Below, piece by piece: positions 7,451 to 12,977 of a stretch of DNA of 12,977 nt; positions within the stretch are counted from its first letter, which is position 1, and each line of letters starts with the position of its first letter. The stretch comes from JAMOAW01 sp039908535 (GTDB lineage: Bacteria; Pseudomonadota; Magnetococcia; Magnetococcales; JADFZT01). The notes under the pieces were generated by a model, which was not told the DNA's origin, made no database searches, and saw nothing but the letters and a program-made list of their open reading frames with translations. The stretch lies in the NCBI GenBank assembly GCA_039908535.1, contig JAMOAW010000080.1, positions 1 through 12,977 of the forward strand. The letters are read 5' to 3'. The position numbers were made by a program, and so were the translations under genes.

Positions 7451-8554
7451 TTAAGTAATCAACTCTTCCAGTTCACCCTCTTGGGAGGCTTTTCTGGCTT
7501 TCATAATACCGTAAATACCCAAACCCGTAACACCAGCCAAGAGTACAGGTCCCCAAGCTCCCAAACCAAGACCTAGCCCCAGACTGAGTCCAGTTCCCTT
7601 CCAAATCGTCCCAGAGGTCGCGGTGGCAATTCCTTTAGCAGCGACCGAAGAGGATCCTGCTGCGGCTGACTTCATGGCGGTGACCGCCCCCTGACCGATT
7701 TCAGCTGTGGTGGCAACTTGAGCAGGCACAGTTACAGTTGGAGCGGCAAGAAGAGGCTTGGCGGCCAAAGCCGATTTCGTTGCGGTAGCCGATGCAGCCC
7801 CTTTGGCGGTGACAGCGGCTACAGTCGCCGTGCTGCCTTTGGCAGCGATCGGATTGAGAAGAATCCATTTTCCAGTTGCGGCCTTCCCAGCCACAACGGG
7901 GGCATTGTCCAACAAAATGGTTTTGCCATACAGGGCGGAGATTTGTCCTGCCCCACCGTGTTGAACCTGAAGGGCAACAATCCCCTTTGAGCTCCCTGCT
8001 GTCGGCTGCAAAAAGAGCCAACTCCCTGCTTTGGTACCCATGGCGGGTGGTTTCAAGACGGTGAAGGTTTTGCCGGTCAAGGTAGAAATTTCAGTAGCCT
8101 GGGCGGTTCCTTCGAGTTTCATCAAAACCAAAGAAGAACCAGTAATCGCCGATTTGGTAGCGGCTGCGGCACCCGCCCCGGTTCCTGTTGCAGCGGCCAC
8201 GGCACCGGTTCCTGTTGCGGCGGCCACGGCTGTTGCCGTTGCACCATTTTTAGCTGGCAACAAGACCAGCCATTTCCCCATGCCACCCACCACCGTCGGA
8301 GATTTAGCCACGGTGACGGTTTTTCCTGCCAAGCTGGAAAGTTCAGCGATCTGTCTGGTTCCCTCAATTTTTACTGCAACAGGAGTCTGCGCAGCCGCAC
8401 CATTAATTGGATTGAGAAACAGCCATTTACTCAATCCAGTTCCAGTGGAAGAGACTTGACCTACGGTATAGGTTTTTCCGGCAAGCCCTGACAATTGGCT
8501 TGCCTGCGCGGCTCCTCCCTCGACTTTAAGCATCAACACTTTGGCAGCAGCCAT
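7451..8554 (-). CDS. mamD: MamD (Mms7)-like magnetosome membrane protein
   Basis: A 367-residue protein rich in Ala, Gly, Thr and Lys. Four degenerate repeats of about 48 residues lie near 5-52, 58-104, 141-188 and 191-236; each runs from a V-K-[VIL]-E-G-like start, through S-x-L-x-GKTxTV, to a KWL-L-P ending. Two Ala/Thr-rich linkers follow repeats 2 and 4. The C-terminus has SGTIWKGTGLSLGLGLGLG (about 314-332), a hydrophobic helix AWGPVLLAGVTGLGIYGIM (333-351), then basic and acidic residues (KARK, EGELEEL). The LG run plus AWGP helix plus acidic tail is the signature shared by Mms6 and MamD, magnetosome-membrane proteins that bind the magnetite surface and influence crystal size and shape. 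Four repeats before the LG region favour MamD over the short Mms6. The start is certain from an ideal ribosome site. By eye the gene is richer in GC than its neighbours. No other mam genes are in the window. Upstream on the same strand are a response regulator and an HPt protein. Confidence 0.85.
   Translation of the reverse strand: MAAAKVLMLKVEGGAAQASQLSGLAGKTYTVGQVSSTGTGLSKWLFLNPINGAAAQTPVAVKIEGTRQIAELSSLAGKTVTVAKSPTVVGGMGKWLVLLPAKNGATATAVAAATGTGAVAAATGTGAGAAAATKSAITGSSLVLMKLEGTAQATEISTLTGKTFTVLKPPAMGTKAGSWLFLQPTAGSSKGIVALQVQHGGAGQISALYGKTILLDNAPVVAGKAATGKWILLNPIAAKGSTATVAAVTAKGAASATATKSALAAKPLLAAPTVTVPAQVATTAEIGQGAVTAMKSAAAGSSSVAAKGIATATSGTIWKGTGLSLGLGLGLGAWGPVLLAGVTGLGIYGIMKARKASQEGELEELIT
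8178..8231 (-). repeat. 27-bp tandem duplication inside mamD
   Basis: Two adjacent 27-base units (8178-8204 and 8205-8231) differ at two positions. They encode two nine-residue AVAAATGTG-type units in the linker between repeats 2 and 3, so unit gain or loss would keep the frame. Confidence 0.85.
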
Positions 8555-8558
8555 AGGT

Positions 8559-8565
8559 TCCTCCT
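8559..8565 (-). promoter_or_regulatory. Strong ribosome binding site of mamD
   Basis: On the minus strand AGGAGGA lies four bases before the ATG at 8554. It is one of the two clearest Shine-Dalgarno sites in the window and suggests efficient translation of MamD. Confidence 0.85.
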
Positions 8566-8637
8566 ATTGTTTTTATGAGTCATTGATAAATAATTTAGAA
8601 TCAAGGGTTAAACATGAAATAAAGATTGATATTTTAT

Positions 8638-8653
8638 CTAATGGATCCATTAG
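8638..8653. promoter_or_regulatory. 16-bp perfect palindrome upstream of mamD
   Basis: CTAATGGATCCATTAG is an uninterrupted palindrome in the 184-base AT-rich spacer between the response regulator and mamD, about 85-100 bases before the mamD start. Perfect palindromes of this size often bind dimeric regulators; no regulator can be named from the sequence. Confidence 0.4.
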
Positions 8654-8731
8654 GACTATACCAATTTTCAAAAAAAATTTAATAAATTTTACAACGAAAT
8701 CATTTTAATTTCAACTTTTTTTACCACCCAA

Positions 8732-8768
8732 AATAAACTCAAATGAGTCCATGCCCTTTGAGTTTATT
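8732..8768. other. 12-bp inverted repeat overlapping the 3' end of the response regulator gene
   Basis: AATAAACTCAAA (8732-8743) and TTTGAGTTTATT (8757-8768) are exact inverse complements around a 13-base loop. The stop codon lies in the left arm. The stem is AT-rich and no good T-run follows on the minus strand, so it is a weak terminator at best; it could be an mRNA 3'-end hairpin or processing site. Confidence 0.5.
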
Positions 8769-9134
8769 AAAAACATGTTTTTGATCAATTGGTTTTGCCA
8801 AATAATCGGTATAATCATCAGGAATAAAATTCATTTCTTCCAACTCTTCTGGATCCATAGCAGAGACAATAAAAACTTTAGCTCTCTCCTCAGCTTTAAT
8901 TCCCACTTCTTGTTCTAAAAGACGAATTTGTCTCAAAACCCCCAATCCATCCAATTCTGGCATCATCATATCCAGACAAATAAGATCATAAGGAGTACCG
9001 TCGAACAAGGCAATGTGAAAAGCGTCTACCGCTTCCAAGCCATTAATTGTCTGGTCACACACCCCGTAGGGAGACAAAATTTTTTCCAAAACAAGCCGAT
9101 TATATAGTTCGTCATCGGAGATTAATATTTTCAT
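8739..9134 (-). CDS. Single-domain CheY-like response regulator
   Basis: A 131-residue receiver domain with nothing after it. The phosphorylation pocket is complete: acidic pair Asp7-Asp8, phospho-acceptor Asp55 in LICLDMMMPELDG, Ser91 in the IVSAM strand, and Lys114 in YLAKPI. There is no DNA-binding or enzymatic output domain, so it would act by protein contact, as CheY does at the flagellar motor, or as a shuttle in a phosphorelay. The acidic stretch DPEELEEMNFIPDDYTD lies between the Ser and the Lys, where the alpha4-beta5 output face is located. An HPt gene lies upstream on the same strand after 490 bases and mamD follows after 184 bases. There is no obvious ribosome site. Whether it talks to motility or to another pathway cannot be told. 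Confidence 0.88.
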   Translation of the reverse strand: MKILISDDELYNRLVLEKILSPYGVCDQTINGLEAVDAFHIALFDGTPYDLICLDMMMPELDGLGVLRQIRLLEQEVGIKAEERAKVFIVSAMDPEELEEMNFIPDDYTDYLAKPIDQKHVFNKLKGHGLI

Positions 9135-9624
9135 GGTTTACTTTTAATCTCACCTTAGGTCCAAACAACTCTTATTTCTGTAACCATAACAAATGCAAAT
9201 AGGTTATTTTTCTCAAGAATAGGTTAAAAGTCAAGTATATTTCGAAAAAGATTTATCAAATCATCCATGGATCAGACGATGGAAAAAAAGTAGTGCTGCG
9301 GATGGAATTGGCATTGAAGCCCCGGGCCCGGAAGCTTTCTGCTCCAGTCATGTTTCTTTTATTAGGTTGGAGCCCTCCACGTCGAAAACCGATCTGGGGG
9401 ACCCCAACCAATGAATCAGCCGGAGATGTGAACTGCCCTATTATTAATTATGCAAAAAAAAAGCCATGATAAAAACAAACAGACAATATATAAATAACTA
9501 TATGATATTAAAAAATTTATTAAAAAAACTTTTTATTCTCCTCACAAAAAAAAGTCTCGAAAAAGACAAAATAGGGAAAAATCTATATAACAAAGATCAA
9601 AAGTGTGACATTTTCAAACAACAG
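9135..9624. other. Long intergenic region between HPt and response regulator genes
   Basis: 490 bases without a confident gene. 9135-9255 and 9470-9624 are very AT-rich. 9260-9450 is distinctly GC-richer and is described separately. A weak hairpin followed by eight T on the minus strand (about 9546-9567, five-base stem) might end the HPt transcript. A frame on the plus strand from 9466 across the HPt gene gives Lys/Asn-rich then arbitrary sequence and is not credible. Confidence 0.55.
9260..9469. other. GC-rich island, possible small ORF or structured RNA/relic element
   Basis: This patch stands out from the flanking AT-rich DNA. Three frames are open through most of it: plus strand ATG 9302 to TGA 9467-9469 (55 codons, starting MELALKPRARKLSAP), a second plus frame ending at TGA 9412-9414 (containing IEAPGPEAFCSSHVSF), and a minus frame (containing GFRRGGLQPNKRNM). 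None has a good ribosome site. A foldable segment at 9365-9409 has GGTTGG pairing with CCAACC and an inner CCCTC/GGGGG stem; a competing stem GCTCCA (9351-9356) with TGGAGC (9368-9373) is possible. It may be a conserved DNA element, an RNA, or debris of an insertion; I cannot choose. Confidence 0.35.
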
Positions 9625-10152
9625 TCAAAAATCCTGCTCTGCAATCACCCGCCGAAATTCAGAGAACACCACCTCCATCTCCTTTTCCACCGCACCAACC
9701 AGGAGAGAGAGAATCTCCTTATGAATTTGCTTTTCAGAAGAAGATTCCAACTGTTGACACAATTCAGCCAAATAGTTAGCCCCCAGCATAGCCGCTGTTC
9801 CCTTCAGGGTATGCGCCGCAATTTTTAATTGTTGCGCATCCTCTTCATTTATTGCAAAAACAATAAATTCCACTCGTTCAGGTAAACGATCTAAAAATTT
9901 TTGGATGAGAGGATAAATTTCCTGCCCCAAATGTCCATGTAATCGCTGTAAAACTTTCCAGTCAATGGAAGGAACATTCTGATCTAACGTCTCTCTTCTA
10001 GGCAAAGGTGTTGAAGATTCCATTTTTGTTGTCAAAAGATCCCTTTCTGCCTTAAAGACAAATATAGCCTCATTCATTGAAAAAATTAATCCATTTATTT
10101 TTCTAATTTGTACAGATTTTAAATAATACCAAAAAAAAACCATCTCCACCAA
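9625..10152 (-). CDS. HPt-domain phosphotransfer protein
   Basis: A histidine-phosphotransfer protein. The conserved phospho-accepting histidine is in AAHTLKGTAAMLGA (His114 counted from the most upstream start), inside a four-helix region that spans the last 110 residues or so (DWKVLQRL to the C-terminal FRRVIAEQ). There is no kinase or receiver domain, so it would relay phosphate between a hybrid sensor kinase and a response regulator; the CheY-like protein encoded next downstream is the obvious candidate partner. The start is uncertain: a TTG at 10152, ATG at 10077 (MNEAIF) and ATG at 10023 (MESSTP, 132 residues) are in frame and none has a convincing ribosome site. The N-terminal residues before MESSTP look non-conserved and AT-driven, so the shorter form is likely. 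The gene is divergent from the chemoreceptor gene. Confidence 0.82.
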   Translation of the reverse strand: MVEMVFFWYYLKSVQIRKINGLIFSMNEAIFVFKAERDLLTTKMESSTPLPRRETLDQNVPSIDWKVLQRLHGHLGQEIYPLIQKFLDRLPERVEFIVFAINEEDAQQLKIAAHTLKGTAAMLGANYLAELCQQLESSSEKQIHKEILSLLVGAVEKEMEVVFSEFRRVIAEQDF

Positions 10153-10162
10153 GTTTTTTATT

Positions 10163-10191
10163 TTGCGTATTTTTATAGCATTATATACAAT
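10163..10191 (+). promoter_or_regulatory. Candidate promoter of the chemoreceptor gene
   Basis: TTGCGT (10163-10168) and TACAAT (10186-10191) are 17 bases apart in the very AT-rich divergent spacer, about 60 bases before the start. The -35 match is poor and chance matches are common here. Confidence 0.3.
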
Positions 10192-10234
10192 ATTTATATA
10201 TTTTACTCAAAAACATTCATTTATCCTACAGTTA

Positions 10235-10240
10235 AAAGGA
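10235..10240 (+). promoter_or_regulatory. Ribosome binding site of the chemoreceptor gene
   Basis: AAAGGA lies 11 bases before the ATG at 10252. The spacing is rather long but no better site or alternative start exists. Confidence 0.6.
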
Positions 10241-10251
10241 AAATATTCATT

Positions 10252-12687
10252 ATGGTAACAAAAATAACAAACCAAGACACCTCTTTCTGGCTCTCGTTCA
10301 TCGAACAATTAAAAATTCGTAACCAGTTTATTTTAATGCTTGTTTTCCCGGTTGCCGGGATGCTCTTTTTCTCCATTTTGGGTATCTTTGAAAAGGTTCA
10401 AACTGCCAATCAAATGGAGCATCTCAGATCACTGGCTACATTTTCGCTCCAAGCCAACGCCGTCATCCATGAAACCCAAAAAGAACGCGGCATGTCGGCT
10501 GGTTTTCTAAGCAGCAAAGGCAAAGAATTTAAAAACGAATTAGAAAAACAACAACAATCAAATGATAAGAAAATCAACTCCTTTAAAATATTTTTGACCA
10601 ACTTTAACTCAACCTATTTTGGGACAGAATTTAACTCTGATTTATCTCACATTCGTACCGAAATAGACCATATTTCCCAAATCAGAAAACAAATCCAAGC
10701 CTTGTCCATCCCCATCCCAGATGCGTTAAGCTACTTTACCAATATAAATCATAACATACTCAAATTGATTGGCTATTTGCCAAGACTTAGCCCAGAAGTC
10801 CAATTAACGGCCTTCGGTTACGCCTTTATCAACCATTTACAAGGCAAGGAACGCGCAGGCGTGGAGCGAGCGGTTTTGACAAATGTTTTTTCCAGTAATC
10901 GAATTGATTCGATTCAATTTAGCCATTTTCGCTCTTTAGTTTCAGAACAAAACCTTTTTTTACAACAATTTATGGAAACCGCCTCTCCTGAAGTGTTAGA
11001 ACAATACCATCAAATCATGACCGGAAAAGTCTTGGACGAAACGGAACGAATGCGAAATATTGTTTTTAAAAAAGGCGGCGTTTTGATTCCCTCCCAAATT
11101 GATTTTGAAATCGACCCCAGCTATTGGTTTGAAATGCAAACCGCTAAAATTAACTTGATGAAAAAAATGGAAGACTGGATGAATCAAACCGTTATCGAAA
11201 AAACCATTCAACTGCATAACAGAGCGATCATGTCCTGGATAATAAACAGTTTAATGACTATTGGCAATATTATTTTCACCATAATCTTTGCCTTTATAAT
11301 CGGTTCCAGCATTTTAAATCAATTGGGCGGCGAGCCTATTTTTGTCGCCAAGAGGGTCAGAAAAATAGCCAAAGGAGATCTCTCAGACCGTCCAGATACC
11401 CAAGAAAGGACCAAAGCAACCGGTCTCATGGCCGCCATGAACGACATGACCCTGGAATTATATGAAATGGTCCGTGGTATAGAACAGATTGCTCAAGAAC
11501 TTTATTCTGCTTCTGGTCTTTTAAACAGCGTCGCAAATGGCATGGCCGATGGCAGTCAAACCATGTTAAATCGCACCGAACAGAGCGTCATTGGGGCGAT
11601 CAATATGACAACTTATATGGAGGCCGTTACGCTTTCTACCCAACAGACCAGTCAAAATCTAAAATTTGTAGCAAATGCCGTCGAACAAGCCGATACCAAC
11701 CTGCAAGCCATTGCCTTTGCCTCGCAACAAGCCAATGACAATGTCTCTACCGTAGCAGCGGCCACCGAAGAGGCCAGCACCGGTCTAAATTCGGTCAACC
11801 TAGCGGCCAAAAGAACCAGTACCAATGTGGATTCTGTTTTTAAGTCGGTCCAAGGGATTAAATCCTCTTTGGAAGAGGTTCGACTTCTGTGCGAAAAGGC
11901 CAGTTTTTCCTCTAATCTTGCCAATCAACAGGCGCAAAGCACATTGACAGAGATGGACAAATTATCCAATGCCGCTCAGGATATTGACTCGGTCGTAGAT
12001 GTCATCAATAACATTGCCGAACAGACCAACATGCTGGCCCTAAATGCCTCCATTGAGGCGGCTGGTGCGGGGGATTCTGGAAAAGGATTTGCCGTGGTGG
12101 CCAATGAAGTAAAAGAGTTGGCACGCCAAACTGGCAATGCCATTCGTTTAATTTCCACTCAAATTGAAAAAATTCAGTCGCACACCTCTGAGGTCGCCGC
12201 AGTGATCCACAATGTCACAAACAGCATTGAACAGATCAATCAATCTAATCAAGAAATTTTACGAGCAGTAGAGTCGCAACGTTCATCGGTAGATAACATT
12301 GCCATAGCCATGGAAAACACCGCTGACGAAACCCGCGAAGTCACCCGCTTGGTCGAAGAGTCCTCATTAGGAATTTCTGAAGTGACTCAAAACATGCAAC
12401 TCCTCTCCATGACCATTGCCAATACCACCACGAGCGTAGCAGAGGCCTCTGCTGGCGTTGGAAGTATGTCTGGTAACATAGACGAAGTCACTCAAGCTTC
12501 GTTTGATATTGCCAATCGTGTCGGAATCGCCAATCAAACCGCCTTTGAGATTCAAACCGCCATCCTAGATGTCAAAGAGGCGGCCCAACACATGAATCAA
12601 ATGAGCCTCACCATAACCAATCGTTCAGCCGAGATGACCAATCAAGCGGAACAATTAACCAAAATGATGACTCGGTTTAGAACATAA
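10252..12687 (+). CDS. Methyl-accepting chemotaxis protein with NIT-type sensor domain
   Basis: An 811-residue transmembrane chemoreceptor. Membrane helix 1 spans about 26-46. The periplasmic part, about 47-325, begins with the motif IHETQKERGMSAGFLSSKG (72-90), characteristic of the nitrate/nitrite-sensing NIT domain (PF08376), which is all-helical and about this size. Helix 2 spans about 327-352, followed by a HAMP-like region (VRKIAKGDLSDRP). A long coiled coil runs through the rest; the CheA/CheW-contacting hairpin tip is near 588-620 (IAEQTNMLALNASIEAAGAG, then GKGFAVVANEVKELA). No CheR/CheB-tethering pentapeptide is seen at the C-terminus (ends TRFRT). It should signal to CheA through CheW in a polar array, neither of which is encoded here. 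Ligand specificity for nitrate or nitrite is inferred from the domain. Placement beside mamD and two phosphorelay genes is notable. Confidence 0.92.
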   Translation: MVTKITNQDTSFWLSFIEQLKIRNQFILMLVFPVAGMLFFSILGIFEKVQTANQMEHLRSLATFSLQANAVIHETQKERGMSAGFLSSKGKEFKNELEKQQQSNDKKINSFKIFLTNFNSTYFGTEFNSDLSHIRTEIDHISQIRKQIQALSIPIPDALSYFTNINHNILKLIGYLPRLSPEVQLTAFGYAFINHLQGKERAGVERAVLTNVFSSNRIDSIQFSHFRSLVSEQNLFLQQFMETASPEVLEQYHQIMTGKVLDETERMRNIVFKKGGVLIPSQIDFEIDPSYWFEMQTAKINLMKKMEDWMNQTVIEKTIQLHNRAIMSWIINSLMTIGNIIFTIIFAFIIGSSILNQLGGEPIFVAKRVRKIAKGDLSDRPDTQERTKATGLMAAMNDMTLELYEMVRGIEQIAQELYSASGLLNSVANGMADGSQTMLNRTEQSVIGAINMTTYMEAVTLSTQQTSQNLKFVANAVEQADTNLQAIAFASQQANDNVSTVAAATEEASTGLNSVNLAAKRTSTNVDSVFKSVQGIKSSLEEVRLLCEKASFSSNLANQQAQSTLTEMDKLSNAAQDIDSVVDVINNIAEQTNMLALNASIEAAGAGDSGKGFAVVANEVKELARQTGNAIRLISTQIEKIQSHTSEVAAVIHNVTNSIEQINQSNQEILRAVESQRSSVDNIAIAMENTADETREVTRLVEESSLGISEVTQNMQLLSMTIANTTTSVAEASAGVGSMSGNIDEVTQASFDIANRVGIANQTAFEIQTAILDVKEAAQHMNQMSLTITNRSAEMTNQAEQLTKMMTRFRT

Positions 12688-12758
12688 TGCCCTTCGGGCA
12701 AAAAAAAATCAAAGGCCAAACCCTGGGGGATGAATCCCCCAGACCCCCTCTTTTTTTT
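12688..12758 (+). terminator. Two hairpins after the chemoreceptor gene, the second terminator-like
   Basis: TGCCCTTCGGGCA (12688-12700) starts right at the stop codon and is a 5-bp stem followed by an A-run, not a terminator by itself. The second, CTGGGGGA/TCCCCCAG with loop TGAA (12723-12742), is followed by a C-rich stretch and eight T (12751-12758). This second hairpin is the reverse-orientation equivalent of the first hairpin of the repeat element at 2273-2303 and 12801-12832. Confidence 0.6.
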
Positions 12759-12798
12759 AAGAATTAAAAAAAAGTCGTCTGTTTTTTGATTTTATGAT

Positions 12799-12832
12799 TT
12801 AAAAAAAAAGGGGTCTGGGGGATTGCCCCCAG
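12799..12832 (-). terminator. Terminator-like hairpin for a minus-strand gene beyond the window
   Basis: On the minus strand CTGGGGG/CCCCCAG with a four-base loop is followed by ACCCC and nine T, as at 2273-2303. It would stop transcripts entering from the right edge. It is part of repeat copy 2. Confidence 0.5.
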
Positions 12833-12925
12833 GGTTTTGCTTTTGATTTTGCTTTTGATTTTGACCTCGGTTTTGCTTCCTTCAAAAAGCAGGGGGATTG
12901 GGGGATGCAATCCCCCAAGGTCTTG
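12801..12925. repeat. Dispersed repeat, copy 2
   Basis: Corresponds to 2273-2390 in the same orientation: A-run, hairpin 1 (12815-12832), TTTTG-rich spacer, hairpin 2 (12892-12916, stem GGGGGATTG/CAATCCCCC) and AAGGTCTTG. The hairpins are conserved exactly while the spacer differs in the number of TTTTGC/TTTTGAT units, making this copy a few bases longer. The 11-bp terminal inverted repeats of copy 1 are not found here. 12926-12977 holds only a short CCACA/TGTGG hairpin at 12959-12974. Confidence 0.8.
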
Positions 12926-12977
12926 ACTTTGCTTTTTGTTCAGGCACTCGTTCATCGTCCACACTTAAATGTGGTGG

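Noticed and set aside
7404..7453. AAAAGGAGGATAAC on the plus strand, resembling a strong ribosome site
   Set aside because: The only ATG downstream at usable distance (7446 region) opens a frame of three codons. No small gene follows, and the site lies between convergent genes.
8583..8604. TTGAT and ATCAA arms upstream of mamD, recalling an FNR-type site
   Set aside because: FNR sites need a four-base gap; here it is twelve bases. Such arms arise easily in AT-rich DNA.
9466..9828. Plus-strand open frame of 120 codons
   Set aside because: Its first half is AT-driven Lys/Asn-rich sequence and its second half is the antisense of the HPt gene, which has a clear conserved motif. No ribosome site.
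12688..12700. Hairpin directly after the chemoreceptor stop as an intrinsic terminator
   Set aside because: The stem is only five base pairs and is followed by A rather than T on the plus strand; on the minus strand the T-run comes before, not after, the stem.
1..12977. tRNA, rRNA, CRISPR array or complete insertion sequence
   Set aside because: No regularly spaced direct repeats, cloverleaf-like segments, rRNA-like blocks or transposase motifs were recognised on either strand.

Overview
The window looks like part of a chromosome from a low-to-moderate-GC magnetotactic proteobacterium. The best marker is the gene at 7451-8554. It encodes an Ala/Gly/Thr-rich protein with four copies of an approximately 48-residue repeat, then a Leu-Gly run, one membrane helix and an acidic tail, which is the MamD/Mms6 arrangement of magnetosome mineralisation proteins. 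A DsrP-like membrane subunit of sulfur metabolism at the left edge, a c-type cytochrome, and abundant chemosensory and kinase genes fit a motile, sulfur-metabolising, microaerophilic magnetotactic bacterium. A Magnetococcia-type organism is my best guess, but it is an inference; no rRNA or other phylogenetic marker is present.

Layout. 1-1165: 3' part of a NrfD-family (DsrP-like) quinol-interacting membrane subunit. 1181-2159: a ZntB/CorA-type metal transporter, closely linked downstream and split by a one-base shift in a C9 run. 2253-2419: a small non-coding element with perfect 11-bp terminal inverted repeats, containing two GC-rich hairpins. 2422-3952, minus strand: a membrane-anchored class I cytochrome c followed by a flippase-like (PF03706-type) membrane protein. 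4187-7357, plus strand: a 1056-residue Ser/Thr kinase with an acidic/proline repeat tail in front, a transmembrane helix, and twelve Sel1 repeats of exactly 36 residues behind. 7451-10152, minus strand: HPt protein, CheY-like response regulator and MamD, in that transcriptional order. 10252-12687, plus strand: a methyl-accepting chemotaxis protein with a nitrate/nitrite-sensing (NIT) type N-terminal domain. 12688-12977: terminator-like hairpins and a second copy of the element seen near 2280.

How the parts may work together. The HPt protein, single-domain response regulator and NIT-type receptor are modules of a phosphorelay/chemosensory system; no CheA/CheW or hybrid kinase lies in the window, so partners must be elsewhere. 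Their position beside mamD suggests a signalling neighbourhood at the edge of, or detached from, a magnetosome gene cluster. The Ser/Thr kinase ends tail-to-tail with mamD. Any functional link between these signalling genes and magnetosome formation is inference.

The largest stretch without a confident gene is 9135-9624. It contains a GC-richer island (about 9260-9450) that is open in several frames and can fold.
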